The notes beneath the pieces are model-generated. The model did no database searches. It had not been told where the DNA came from and was given only the letters and a program-made list of their open reading frames with translations. Shown one piece after another: positions 12,777 through 25,700 of a DNA stretch of 64,000 nucleotides (position 1 is the first letter of the stretch; each line of letters opens with the position of its first letter). Location of the stretch: contig MCGE01000001.1 in the NCBI GenBank assembly GCA_002105175.1, positions 3,720,001-3,784,000 of the forward strand. Reading direction: 5' to 3'. This DNA is from Absidia repens. Taxonomy: Eukaryota > Mucoromycota > Mucoromycetes > Mucorales > Cunninghamellaceae. The position numbers were made by a program, and so were the translations under genes.

Positions 12777-13152
12777 GAGCAAGCTGGTATAAAAACGGAG
12801 AAGGGGGAGATACTGTAACAAAAAGGGAAGAAAAAAAAAAAGGAAGAAAAATGAGCGAAAAAAAAAAATACAAACAAAGGGAGATAAAAATATCACACCC
12901 TCCTCTCCTGATTTTTTGCCACACACACACATACCACACCACACAGGGGCTGAGATTAGGGAAGGTCCCGAAAAAAAGAGTTGAAATTCTATTTTTTGCA
13001 TGAATTTCACAACGTCATCCCCATAATAAAAAAAAATCAACAATAGCATATGATCATGATCATCGGGTAAAAAAAAGAAGTGCCGATCAATTCAATGATA
13101 AGAATAAGAAAGAAAAAAAATCGATATCTTTATTAAAAATAAAAATAAAAAA
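12777..13152. other. Intergenic spacer, 5' of methyltransferase and 3' of PEX16
   Basis: Contains the pyrimidine-rich (minus strand) leader of the methyltransferase gene, a CA-rich stretch at about 12915-12942, and an AATAAA-like signal on the minus strand close to the PEX16 stop. No gene is seen. Confidence 0.55.
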
Positions 13153-14568
13153 CTAAGAAGAAGAAGTATAAAAATAAAAGGATTCCCACAAAGGTAAATA
13201 GTCTCGTAAAACAGCAGCGGGCATATTGAGAAGTGGTTTTGATTCCAAACGATTACAGTAGCGTTCCAAAGTAGGTCTTGTGATGTGAGAGTAGAAAGCG
13301 CCACGGACAAGGTTGAACCACATCATTTGTGTGCGTCGACTCATTTCTTGTTTTTCCAAAGGCATCCGGTTGTCATGGCCATCCCCTGATAACCCATCAA
13401 ACGCTTTTCGTAACGCCAGTTGAGACCCCAATTCAACCATCACCGAAATTGTCCAAGGCTTCCATGATCGTTGACCATATTTGAGAATACATAACACTAA
13501 AAAAAAACATTTTCGTATTAGAATCCAAAACAACTCCTCTCATCCTATCATTCTTTACCATAAATCAAAGGTCGAAGAAGGTATAAAATTTCACCCAAAC
13601 GGCCCAAAGAAGGAAGTACATGTGTCATTTGGGGAGGCTGCCGTAACTTTTCAGGTGTCAGGACTTTCGACATCAAAAATACTTCAATATCATCCGATGT
13701 ATCCCGTCGATCCAATGCAAACGAATCCTTCATTCTTGTCCATTCTTGTCCACTGCGTTCACCTTGATGAGTACCTGCTCTTGCACTTCCAGGTCTTGTT
13801 TCTAGCGTGGCAGGGTCCACTTCTCGTTGTAAATGCGTAGGTGATAATGTCATTCGATCTTGTGTTGTTTGCAATAATCCCAACCGTAAAATTACTCTAT
13901 TGATCAAAGTAATACCAATGATATAATGAGTGTCACCACTCCAACCGCTCCCCTGCCCCCCCTTTTCCCGACAACTTACTTGATTGCTTCCAAAAACGCA
14001 ATGATTTGCCACTGTGCACGCTTCCCCCATTTTTTCCGTACACCCATTTCAATCAAGACTTGAGTATAGGCAAGGATCGATAACAAGTTGGACGCCGTCT
14101 TGTTCCATTTTGACCGTTGTTTCCAGAATAAAAGGTATTTGTTGAATGCTGAATCCTGCGCAAGATCAGGTTGGTTGAGTTGTTTGGCTTTCTGCTGAGC
14201 TGCTCGTCGTAAGATCGAAGTGTGATAGAGACCAACCAAATTCAACCCCGCATATACTATCAAATTGACAAGTGAAATGTAAATAAATAAATAAAACGAG
14301 GTACTTGGTAAGTGAGGTTTGATAATGCTTAGGCATTTTTTTTTCAAGTCATGAGTTACCTGCTTGCGAAGCAAACTCGGCATCGTGGAATCGACCTAAT
14401 TCATAAAATGTCATGAGTTGGTGAGTTGGTGCGTTGGTGATTGAATTATGAGCGTCATATTTTTTTACCTGGCAACAGATAAGTAAGTGACCTTAACGAA
14501 GATTCGAAGGTCGTGATTTGTGCAGCATGCTTGATAAGAAAATCTTCATATTGAGCTAGATACTCCAT
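13153..14568 (-). CDS. pex16: Peroxisomal membrane biogenesis protein PEX16, 331 aa
   Basis: Five exons: 14568-14469, 14395-14360, 14256-13980, 13896-13559 and 13496-13153, all in frame. The start reads MEYLAQYEDFLIKHAAQI and is followed by the family's ESSLRSLTYLLPGRF. Further PEX16 landmarks are SNLLSILAYTQVLIEM, the basic KKWGKRAQWQII, ILYLLRPLIYG and the C-terminal LKYGQRSWKPW with a hydrophobic stretch. Length matches human PEX16 (336 aa). PEX16 is an ER/peroxisome integral membrane protein that recruits PEX3 and inserts peroxisomal membrane proteins. A Gln/Gly/Arg-rich loop near residues 180-195 looks like a lineage insertion. Its start lies 512 bp from NSA2, with which it shares a promoter region. 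Confidence 0.93.
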
Positions 14569-15080
14569 CTTTTTGAAGAAAGAAAGACAAAAAAAAAAAA
14601 AAAGAATTCACGCTGAATAAGGTGAAATATTAGTGGAATACACGGACTTTCAAAATCAGTCAGCATCACGAAGGTTTTCCTTTTTAGAGGACGCAAATGA
14701 CGGTTTTAATAGGGGATTCACGTAAATCAAGAGAAGCAGGTTGATCGTGCATTATTTGCATATACACATACACGTCTAAGCTGCAGGCTCGAGATAGACA
14801 TATTGATGTTGAATTTTGTATCACCTTAATAACAACAAAAGTGGTGGCCAAACCACCTACAGGGGGCACCGCCCGAGTCAAACTCTCCACTGGTCCAATC
14901 AACCTCACAATATTCCCCTCCTACTGCGATTTGGGCATATTCAATTTAATGCCCGATCATGAATTTTTTTGATTGGTTCTTCGGTGGCTTATTTTACATT
15001 CTCCTGTCTCTCTGACTTTTTTTTTCAGTTCGATTCGTTTTTTCTCTCCTTTCCTCACACCTTTTGCTTTTGACTCTTCA
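14569..15080. promoter_or_regulatory. Divergent promoter region PEX16 / NSA2
   Basis: 512 bp between two outward-facing start codons. It includes a CCAAT-like site in TTGATTGGTT near 14970 and pyrimidine tracts before NSA2 (15001-15060). No coding sequence is seen. Confidence 0.5.
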
Positions 15081-16035
15081 ATGGTAAAAAATAAAAATAA
15101 AAAACAAACAAACATACAAACGATGTTTGTATCATATTAACGTTATCATTATTCATATTTTATGCATAGCCTCAAAACGAACATATTGAAGAACACATCA
15201 AACGACATGGTCGTCGCTTCGATCATGAAGAACGAAAGTAAGTTTTGTTGATAATAATCAAAAAAAAAACCGAAGCAATAGGGAGAGAAGAAAAAGAGGC
15301 TCACATATTGACTCTTATTTTAGACGTAAACGGGAAGCACGTATGGTCCACAAGAACTCACAATTCGCACAAAAGGTCCATGGTCTCCGAGCCAAGCTAC
15401 ACAACAAGAAACGACATGCGGAAAAGATCCAAATGAAGAAGGCGATCAAGCAACATGAAGAAAAGAATGCCAAACAAAAGTCGGCGGATGCGATTCCTGA
15501 AGGCGCTGTTCCCACTTATCTTTTGGATCGTGAAGGTGAAGATCGGGCCAAGGTGTTATCGAATATGGTCAAGCAGAAGCGTAAGGAAAAGGCAGGCAAA
15601 TGGGCTGTTCCTTTACCTCAGGTGCGAGGTATGGCTGAAGATGAAATGTTCAAGGTGGTGAAAAGTGGCAAGCAAAAGACCAAATCATGGAAACGTATGG
15701 TGACCAAGGCAACGTTTGTTGGTGATGGCTTTACTCGTAAACCTCCAAAGTATGAACGTTTTGTCCGTCCTATGGGGCTCCGCTTCAAGAAGGCTCATGT
15801 CACTCATCCCGAACTCAAGGCTACTTTCCAATTACCCATCATCGGCGTCAAGAAGAACCCTCAATCTCCTTTGTATACACAACTCGGCGTCATCACCAAA
15901 GGTACTGTGCTTGAAGTCAACGTGTCGGAACTTGGTTTAGTGACTACGGGTGGTAAGGTCGTCTGGGGAAAATATGCTCAAGTGACCAACAATCCTGAAA
16001 ATGATGGTTGTATCAATGCTGTCCTTTTGGTTTAG
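15081..16035 (+). CDS. nsa2: Ribosome biogenesis protein NSA2, 260 aa
   Basis: Three coding exons: 15081-15083 (the ATG alone), 15170-15237 and 15324-16035. The joined start [20 protein letters not shown] is the canonical NSA2 N terminus, which confirms that the start codon is separated from the second codon by an intron (GTAAAA..CATAG). The rest is a textbook NSA2: basic N-terminal half, then the eS8-like beta-barrel domain ending [12 protein letters not shown]2 (human TINP1) is a pre-60S assembly factor needed for 27S rRNA processing in the nucleolus. Length 260 aa agrees with the family (about 261). Confidence 0.96.
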
Positions 16036-16979
16036 TTCAGTTATCCTCCTCTATTATTTTATTTTTATTTTGTTGTGTATTATTTTTTTAGTTTTATATT
16101 TGTCATGTCTTCGTTACCCTCATTATTTTTTATGTGTATATTCATATAGCTAGTTTCTCTTTGTCTCTTTTTTATTTATTTATTTTATTTATTTCTTCAT
16201 CATTATCATTATCATCCAATAAAAAAAACATCGTTTTAATTTTAATTGCATTATCTTTTGTCTACAATGCGAAATGGAAATGGGCGTGGAAGAACAGTAT
16301 GTACTGTACAGTATATCAAAGGGTCGAATGGGAGTGAAATGGGTTAGATTTCCGATTTCCCGGTAAAAGGCCAATGAGCATGACGCTGTTGTAGACTAGC
16401 TCAAATTGCAATAGTCAATTCAATGTGCCCACAGTGACCACAGTGCTATTGCATTTAAACAGGACCAATGAGAAAAATGATGTTGATTTTAAAGTTTATT
16501 TTGTCGCCTGTAGGTGGGGTGCAACTTTAATATATAAAAATATCTATATCACAGTAATGAATGAGTGGGTGGGTATTTTTAATACAAAAGACAACTGATA
16601 ATCAAGATAAGGAATGAATGATGATCAAAGGGACGATCTTTTTGTCAGATGATGATATGTATATTTATAATGTATAAATATAGTAGTAATAAAATGGAAT
16701 GCATTTATTGATGGTGGTAACAAAGATTGACGGAGATATAAAACTGTCTACAAAAAAAGAAGATTCAATTATTGCACAACATGTAAAAAAAAAAAAAAAG
16801 AATGACTATGAATAGATTGTATAGAGAAGTAATGTATATTTTCAATGTATATAAAAAAAAAAAAATGAAGGATACATAAGAAAAAAAAAAAGGAGAAGAG
16901 GATTACAAAGGAGGGAGGGTCAAGGAGGAATGGGCTGGGGAGGGTAGGGGGTGGGGAAATCCAAGAATAGATATCCTAT
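16036..16979. other. Intergenic region between convergent genes
   Basis: Spacer between NSA2 and the double-psi beta-barrel gene. AATAAA at about 16218 can serve NSA2. A near-palindrome ACAGTATGTACTGTACAGTA lies at 16294-16313. The remainder is AT-rich with A runs; no gene is seen. Confidence 0.6.
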
Positions 16980-17638
16980 TTAAGCTTTGGGCTTGCTAGG
17001 GTAAAGCTTAGAGCTAGGACATTTCACGGCCTTCCAGCTAATGTCAAGCACACCAAGATCAAGGTCACCTCCAGGAGCCAATTTCTTAAACGCAGCAGGG
17101 GTCAAGTCAATGGCCTTACCAACCTTGCAACCAGCACATTTGTCAACAATCTTGACCACCACAGTCAGTTTCTTGTTCTTGTTGTTGGTAATCTTCATAC
17201 ATTTGTAACAGTTTTCGAATTTGTTCATGGCCTATCATAATTGTTGTTAGTCATACAAAGGTGAGATAGTTGTTTCCATTTTCTTATTTGTCCTTACCAT
17301 GGCACCAATCATAGAGTGGATAGTGGCTGAATAAGGAGGAAGTCCATTACGATCGTAACAAGCAGCATTCTTTAAATCAGCGCCAGAGTACCTACATAGA
17401 TTCAAAATGTATTCAAAAGCAATCATCAGCTATTGCTTTATTTTTCTACCAGTGTCAAAGGGAATGGGAGAAAAATTCTATCTTACCAGGTACCACGTTG
17501 AGCACGCTTGTTCAAAGTAACATCAGAAGAGTCAAATTTCATCATAGTGGCAACACCACTGTTTTGTTCTTCGGCACGAACAACAACAGCCAAAAGTGTA
17601 ATGGCCAAGGCGAGAAGGATTGAAAGGACAGATTTCAT
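16980..17638 (-). CDS. Secreted RlpA-like double-psi beta-barrel protein, 165 aa
   Basis: Three exons: 17638-17487, 17391-17298 and 17231-16980. Residues 1-22 are a signal peptide (LSILLALAITLLAVVVRA). The mature part is a single barwin/expansin-like double-psi beta-barrel: RGTWYSGADLKNAACYD, then ENCYKCMKI, VVKIVDKCAGCKVGKAIDLTPAAF and the closing DISWKAVKC. Six cysteines fit the fungal form of the family. Such proteins are small extracellular or cell-wall proteins of expansin-related fold; many lack a demonstrated enzyme activity. Here there is no second (CBM63-like) domain, so full expansin function is unlikely. Confidence 0.88.
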
Positions 17639-19612
17639 GTTCGTTGTGGAAAGAGAATATAAAAAAGAAAAAGAGTGGTAGGGGTGGGGAGCGGGATGGA
17701 AAAAAGAAAAACGGAATGAAGAAAGAAAGAAAGAAAGAGAAGAAAAATCAAATGATTTTCAAGGAATAAAAGAGAATAGGTAGTACAAAAGGATGAACAC
17801 AGGTAAATTAAAAAAAAAAAAGAGAAAGTTGAGGAGTTTATTTTTATATGTTAAAGATCTGGCTTCTGGTCAAAACAATCAAAAATAAACCACCTCGTGA
17901 ATGTTATATCTGAGATGCATGAACTCTTCGGTTTACCACCCCGCCTTCTGGATTTTTGACACTTTGAGCTAATTGAAATAAAAAATTCATGATAAACAGT
18001 ATAATTTGTTTTATATGTATATATATTTGTACTATCGTGTTCATCATGACTGCAGTAAAAAGAAAATTATATTTAATTAAATATCATTGTTTTGCACCGA
18101 AAACCTTGGCCTTTTTTTTTTTTTTTTTTTTGGTGATGCTGCTTCGGCTTTTTAGTGGCACATTTGAATTCCCATATTAAGCCATCCCTCTCCTCTGACA
18201 CGCTTTCAACCCCGCAATGTAATCAATGTCTGACAAAACATGTCAAACAAAGACATCGATTCACGATCTTGCTTACCTTTTCAGGACCTTCGTATCCAAG
18301 AAACTGTGCTTCGCGACTGAACACATGCAATATAAAACATCCTCAATTGTTCAATTTATCTGATTTTATTATGATTTCAGGTAGGACCATTCGACTATCA
18401 ATTCCTTAATTGATGGATATATAGCCTCAAAAAGAGGACAGAGAAGTAAATAAAGGAATAAAAGATAAACCGTAATATCAGAAGAAGAGCGAATGTGATA
18501 GAGTCTAGACGGAATTCTAACGAAGAGCGAGGGGGGGGGGGAGGGAGGAGGGGGTAAAATTGAGTTTATTAATAGATAGGGGATAATATAAGAGATAATA
18601 AAACAACAGCAACAATAAATAATAAGGAAAATAATTACCGTAGGATGCTCATAAAAAGAAAAAGAAGAATGGAATCATTCCAATTCAAGGAGCCTACCAT
18701 TGAAAGTAGTGTTTTTCATGTTTGAGCCCCTCATATGTTAATTCATCCTGGAATGATGCAAGCAGTATCAAGTAAACTAAATATCAACCTTCCCCATATT
18801 GAGCCTAGACTAATTTACTTAGTCGGTTTGTATACCCAGAAATTTTTCTCAACCTACACCAATGTATCATATTGGTTTCAAATGTGCTTTATTTAAATAA
18901 ATGGTAATTACTATACTATGCTATCCTATGTTATTTCAATATTTCTCCAACAATACAAGAATACATGGTAAATGTAAATGATGGAAGGATGAAGACATCA
19001 TGTTTTATTGAAGTATATGAAACATAACCATAAACCTGAACATAAGTCAGAGGAATGGACGATTGTAAAAAAGAATCTATAAGGTATGCTAGAAACTAAC
19101 TGTAAAAAGATAAGACATATTTCATTCAAAAGTGGGCATAAACCAAGACATCTAAAATTAGGCTAATCTAACAAAGTTTCTATAACACTAAAATCTAAGA
19201 CGAAGCTAATTAAACGGAGCTCCCAAAACACAAATCCAAAATGAAAGAGTTTCCCCATGATGTTTGATTTGCATTTCTTAAAATGCCCCTGATTCAAGTT
19301 CTAACCACTAATCCAAGATCACCAACACCTACAATGACGATTCATTGAAGGTGATGTTCTGAAGAAAGAAAAGAAAAAAGGAAAAAGGAAAAAGAGAAGA
19401 GAAAAAAAAGGCAGGCGAAAAAAAAAAAAAAAAAAAGATAGGAAATCGTGAGAGTCGGAGTAGGAATATCAATTGTCCATTTGTGTCATATTTATGGATG
19501 TGCCTGTATAGATCCTGCTAATGCAAAGTTAAGTATGTGTTTGAAGCTCTGCATAAATATATTTTCATTTATTTCATCTTTTATTGATCGACTATTGTAG
19601 ATTATATAATTA
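17639..19612. other. Long intergenic region with a dispersed repeat
   Basis: About 2 kb lacking a supported gene. It holds a T run at 18113-18131, a G run at 18533-18541 and a reverse-strand copy of the dispersed repeat at about 19000-19390. Short frames at 17989-18180 and 18155-18409 have no coding character. Confidence 0.6.
19000..19390 (-). repeat. Dispersed repeat copy B (subfamily 2, reverse)
   Basis: On the minus strand it starts with CTTTCTTCAG, reads GGTGATCTTGGATTAG then GGGGCATTTTAAG, has the core ATGGGGAAACTCTTTCATTTTGG (plus coordinates about 19236-19259), and ends CTTCAATAAAACATG (about 19001-19015). Confidence 0.8.
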
Positions 19613-21248
19613 TTACATTTTGGCACCCATGAATTGACCCACCTTGATGGATTGACGTACACCAAGGTCAAGCATAATTTCTTCACTACCCCCTGGTATA
19701 CTATAGGCTCGTACCTCACTAATCAAAAGATCAAAAATAAACAATAAAATTATTATTTCTGCTTTGCTATATTTAAAAATTAGATGACTTACCGATAGAG
19801 TCTTTCAACCTTTTCACCTTGGCCACCGCGAGTATAGGCTAGTCCGCCAAAAATTTGGGCTGCTTCACGAGCACAATATTCAAACGTTCGAGAGGCTTGA
19901 GCTTTACATAAGGCAATTGGACCACCCAAACGAATTGCTTGCAAATTAGGATCCATTTGAGTACTTTGATACACTAATGCTTCTAACCATGCATGTGTCG
20001 CTTCCACTTTTCGAATCATGTTGGCCTAAAAAAAAAAAAAAGGAAGAAGCAAGCCATATCAGTGCATTGCTCTCACCCACACCGCCGAAGCTGACATTTA
20101 CCAATTTGTTACGAATCACAGGATGATCAATCAATTTCTTTCCAAATGTTTCACGTTTGTTGCCGTAAGTAATAGATTCTTCGATACAAATACGGGCAAA
20201 GCGATTGGCTTGGATCACACAGCCAATACGCTCAGGATTAAAGTCTACCATTAAAAAAAAAAAAGGAGGGATCAGTGGTCGGCATTTTAATATATCGAAA
20301 TTTTTTATATCCACATACTTTGCATGATATATTTGAATCCCTTGTCCACCTTGCCGATAACATGTGATTTAGGTACCTTGACATCTTCAAAAATAACAAA
20401 ACTCGTCCCTGAACTCCAAACGCCTGAGCAATTCATTTGCCGTGTGGTCACACCAGGCATTGAACGTTCAATTAACAAGAAAGAAATCCCACCAAATCCA
20501 GGTTTACCAGTACGTACCGCCACAGTGAAGAAATCAGCAAACACTATTAAAAAAAAAAAAAAAAAAGTGAGCGCATGCTCTTCCTTCTTATTATTATTAT
20601 TTTTTTTGAATAACCTACCACCATTCGTGATCCATTTCTTTTCACCATTGACGAGGAAATGATCACCCATATCTTTGGCCTCAGTAGACAGATTGGCGAC
20701 ATCAGAACCACCACTAGGCTCGGTGATGGCGAGACAAATATTTTTAGTGCCATCCAAACAGCCTGGAATGACCCGCTCTTGGAGTTCCTTGGAAGCGAAA
20801 TGGACAATGGGACCCAACCCAATCCCCAACCCACCAATCAAGCCCCATGTTACACCGCCGGAGGCACATCGCGATAGTTCATCCATAGTGATCAGTCGAT
20901 GGAACGAGTCAAACTCTTCATACTTGACCCCACCGGGCATGGGGTATTTCATAAGGGACGGGTCATCCACTTGGCCTACACATGCACCCAAAATACCTGC
21001 CTTGGCTGCCTTGAGATAAAGTTCCCGTGGTAATTGCTTGGCTTCGTCCCATTCGTGACAGAACGGTGTCACTTCCTTATCAACAAATTCTCGCACAGCT
21101 TTTCGGACTGCTCGGTGTGTTTCATTGTAATATGGACTACATTCACCCAAGCATCAAAAAAAAAAAAAAAAAATTAAAACCATTGTGTTTCTTTTACTTG
21201 AATGTGAAAAATGGTTCGACTTACCTATACCAATCCTGGTACCTACGG

Positions 21249-21279
<31 letters not shown>

Positions 21280-21751
21280 GCCCGAGCGTCTGTCGTTTTT
21301 TTTTTTTTTTTTTTTGGTATGGATCTTACCACATGGGATCAGAGTAGGGAACCATATCACCAAATGAATGCTGACCCACCATCAAAGGGTTCACATCTTC
21401 CACTTCATCGGTTTCCACTGTTGACGGAGAATCGTCGGAGCCAATTTTACCAATGAGAAATGCGGATCCCATTTTGGTCAGGACCGATGCATTATGAAAT
21501 GAGTCGAATTTTTCAGTGGCATCAATGCCCGCGTTTTTCAATAGAATTTTTTTGCCACCAGGATGCTCAGATAGGAAATTGGTTAAATCATACACATTCC
21601 CATGGATGATAACCCAACTATTATTGAAAAACAGGTTTTTTTTTTAAAAAAAAAAGGAGGGTCATTTTCATTTTTTCGTCGAGAAAACCTCTTACCAATC
21701 GTTGGATGCTGTATGTTTAGCTACTTCTTCGATAGAAAAGTTCTTTGCCAT
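19613..21751 (-). CDS. Cytochrome b5 / acyl-CoA dehydrogenase fusion, 528 aa
   Basis: Eight exons: 21751-21696, 21617-21330, 21242-21225, 21136-20619, 20543-20319, 20244-20102, 20025-19793 and 19718-19613. Residues 5-75 are a cytochrome b5 heme domain with axial His37 (in EHPGG) and His60 (in DSFHNAS). Residues 115-528 are a full acyl-CoA dehydrogenase: LAITEPSGGSD (FAD/substrate loop), KKWITNG, GKVDKGFKYIM, NPERI, and the C-terminal QIFGGLAYTRGG. This fusion is typical of fungi; the flavoprotein oxidises acyl-CoA to enoyl-CoA and the heme domain may pass electrons. The chain ends GAKM, close to a PTS1 consensus, so a peroxisomal location is possible (inference). Exon 3 is only 18 nt. The splice site in exon 4 has three possible GT donors; the one giving WITNGVFADFF fits the family. 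Confidence 0.93.
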
Positions 21752-22659
21752 AGTATTGCAACTATAAAGTTATAAAAAAAAAAAAAGAGTGAGGGGGTTT
21801 AAAAAAGGTATTGTAGAAGAATGGATTAAAAAAAGAAAAGACAAAAAGGTAGAATTTCGGTAATAAATAGAACCCCTAACATCACATGCGAATATCTTGC
21901 ACAAGTGGGAAAGAGAACTGGTGTATATGTCGCTCGTTTCTCCATGTGATGACGCTTTCTCGCATTTTTTAACTGAAAAATAAAAAAAAAAATAAAAAAA
22001 TAAAACGATAGGGGCGATGGCGAGGCAACGCCATAGTAAACTCTAACGATATAACCCCATCCTTTTTTTTTTGTACCAATTTCCCAGGCATCAAAAATAT
22101 AGATCATACGACCCAGTAGGATGAAGCTTTTTTTTTTTTTCTCTTCTTTCCCTTCATACTTTGTATATGGATTTTTAATCCATTGCAGCATGATTTACCC
22201 CTTCTAGAGGTGAAAGGTTACCTTTTTAAGGTCATTCATACGTTGTCATTCTTCAGAAACCTAATTGGAAAAAAAAAAACAAAAAACAAAAAAAAAAACA
22301 AATAAACAAATCATTTTGCCCTTGCCGGACGCGCGCATTCCAAACCAAAGAACAACAGTAGTAGGTATTTTGTTATGCACGCGCAACCAACACACTTGCA
22401 TTTTCACAAAAAAAAAAAAAAAAAAGCCTCGATAGGATCTGTTTGAATATGTATTTTTATTCAATCAAAACAACTACCCATTCGATTTATGGTAAAGTAT
22501 GTACAGTACAATATGGATCAGCTGATCCTCCATTACAAAAAGGTAACACATACGAAACAAAGACAAGAGAGACAAATGCACAATGATGATTTTTATTACA
22601 AAAAGATATAAAATATGATCTATAGACTATAATGAGTGTGGGAGGGAAAGAGAAATAAA
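21752..22659. other. Intergenic region upstream of the acyl-CoA dehydrogenase
   Basis: Promoter DNA of the dehydrogenase and the 3' end of the kinase gene. Several A runs (21969-21985, 22268-22302, 22409-22425) and the motif GTATGTACAGTACAATA near 22497-22514. No gene is seen. Confidence 0.55.
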
Positions 22660-22751
22660 TTAACTAAATACTATGGCATGGGTGCGGGAGGGTATCGTAT
22701 TGCACTAATAAAACAAAATAAAAAACTAAAAAGAAATCTGGACCCAATTTC

Positions 22752-22786
<35 letters not shown>

Positions 22787-25700
22787 AAGGGAAGTTCCAT
22801 AGCCAGCTAGTACTTGCCTGACTTGTTTCGTTTCTTCATTTTCCTTGACAATGAAGTCCTTGACAATGAAGGTTGGAGATCCGTAGGTGGTTGAAGCGCA
22901 CGTCCTGGCGGTCGCCCAATCGTTTATTTCCCTTGCGGCTTTTCGAACCAGGTGGTCGTCCCTTTTTCTGACCCCAGGGATCGCAGACGGTGTCAATGAG
23001 GGTGCCGAAGGTGATCGCGGTGGTAATGGTATCACATCATCATCGTCATTGTTGCTACTGAATTCAGAGCCACTATCGTCAAAAGAAATATCATCATCGT
23101 CCCCATCATCGTCGTCGTCGTCGTTGTCGTCGTCGTCGTCATCATCATCATCATTGTTACCGTCGTCACCATCACGTCGTCTTGTTCGATCATCCACCAT
23201 GGTCACTGCGCTATCCTTCGTTTTCTTTGACCTGTCAACGTCATGATCATCATCCCTGGAGCTGTTTGGTGTTTTCCGTTTTTTCGATCCTGTGTTGTTG
23301 CTTGGTTCCGATGAAGAAGGTGGGTGATCGTCATCACCATGTTGGGGATTCCATGTTTCGAGTAATGATTCACTTGTGGAAGGTGGTGAGCGTGAGCGTG
23401 AGCGCCGTACATTGCTGTCAGTTGCCCCTGTTAGCGCTGTTAAAAGACCGGCAGCATCGGACTCGTCGTAGATGGTGGTGCCCGACGACGATGACGATGA
23501 AGAAGGACCCATTGTGAGACCGAGAGATGGTAGTTTCAAGTTGGATTTCGAATCATACATCCAATTTAAACACTGTTGAGTAAAAGGAGGGGCCGGTTGT
23601 GAAGTTGACCGTGTTTGCTTTTGTGCTCGGACATTCGACGGCGGGTATGAGATAAGGAAGAGGTACGGGTTTTTTGCAATATTAGTACAGAAAAAGGGCG
23701 AGTCGGAATGTTGTTGGTGGTCATCATTATCAAGAGAGAAAGGTTCAGACGTTGCCGAGGATGGAGGATATTGCGATGGACGTTTTGATGTATCGTCAAA
23801 TGATGTTGATGATGTATGTACAGTTGGTTTTGGTGACGACGGCGTAGATACTGCATGCTGAGATAATGATGAAGATGAAGATGATGAAGATAACGAATAC
23901 GATGATGATGGTAATTTCGTAGTCGGGTGAGGAGACGTGCTTCGTGATTCAATAACTCTTCGAGTCTGGGCGCGTGTTTTGATAAGTGGTGTTGAAGGTG
24001 GGCTTTGAATTGTCGGATTCGGTTGTGTTCGTGATGAATTTGTAGTAGGTACTGGTTCTGCTGCTGTGCTGACGACTGGTGGTAGCAAAGATGGATCGGT
24101 AATACTGTTTTGTTTCTGCGTTCGCTTCCCTGAGACTTGTTGTTGCTCCATATTTGTATGTTCGGAATTTCCGTGGCGTTTCTGCGCTTGTATAACTTGC
24201 TGTGGCGCCTTTTTCAATGCATCTGCCAATCGCGAATGAGTTCGATCGCCTTGGAACCGAGATCCTGCTGCTGCTGCTGATGCTGCTGCTGCTGCTGTGC
24301 GGCGAGATCGCCCTGTTGTCGAGGAATAATACGTTGTCCATTCATCCATCAAGCCCGGTGTGACGTGAGGAGTGTCGAGCCATGCCAAAAGTTCCTTCGC
24401 TGAGAGTCGATCGCCTGGGTTCGCCTTAATACATTTGAGCAAGAAGAGCTGAGAGAGGTCACCCGATACACCGCGTTCCACTTGGAGTTCAATCGCCACG
24501 TCTTTTTTCACCATATCTTGAAGATCAATCAAATTATCTTCCAATACACCATTCCAAGGTTCCTTGTCTGTAAAGACCCTCCATATCAGGACGGCCACGG
24601 AATACATGTCTTCAGCTGCAGGATCGATATACCAAGGAAGTTTTGCCCGGTCTTTTTGTGTGCGTGGTAAGGTTTGGATCGACCGGTAACATCGATGACC
24701 ATGATCGGGGTATGTTGGCATCAGTGGTAGACGATCACACCATTCATCCAATTCAGCTTGCGTTTTCGGAATCAATTCATCGTCTGTGGCAGTGTGATCA
24801 TTCCCATAAATAGCTGTGTCATCGTCTGAGAGAGGCGAGCCCACCCACCATCGTCGTACATCCGCTGAAGTCATAAACACCGCCTTGTTGAAATCAATCA
24901 ATCGCACCTTTGCACCTCTGGAGCCATCCGCCAATCGAGACATCACTGAATCATCCACCATGAAATTGGCCTCCGAGAAATCACGGTGCCCAATACCGTT
25001 TTCATGAATGCACTGTACACATTTCAGCATTTGTCGAATCAGATCCATCTTCTGGCACGGTGTAAGACGTTGATGCGTATGTGCCTGTATATATTGCTTC
25101 AGTGTATGTTGATATCTTTCCATCGTCAAGCCCACCACCTTGTTTTCGTTGCCATTTTCATAAAGTACCTCCACAATGTTGGCCATTCCCTCTTGTCCTT
25201 TTAATTTCAGTAAACTGATGATTTCATTCACACATTGGGTCGCTGTCATCCGCTTGAAGGTCACTACTGCCAATTTATTACTGCCTGCTACATAGCGCAC
25301 TAATTTGAATCGCCCTTCGACACCAGTCTGTAATGTTGTATTGGCCATGTAATCGTTCACATTCACCATTGTCACACCTTTTGAGTGAGCAACTGTTGTA
25401 ATAATAATAATAATAGTATTAATAAAAAGTGTCGTAAGTTTCGTAAGTCGACAGCATGCTAGTATTATCATTCGGTATTCTTTGCACTACTTACATTTCC
25501 TCATTTCATTCATCACGTCCCGTGGAGTATTGCTGATGTTCGCCGGCACCTCGGACCCTGCTGCTGTTGTTACCATGGGAGTAGTAGGCGCTGTGTTGTT
25601 GTTGCTATCTTTTCCCAGTACCGAGGAATCCATCGTTGTTGCTGATATAGTAGGTGCTGTATCAAGTTCAAGGGCGTCGTCATCGCTATCGTCAGATATA

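Noticed and set aside
18155..18409. 84-codon frame downstream of a T run
   Set aside because: No domain, no codon bias, no promoter-like sequence.
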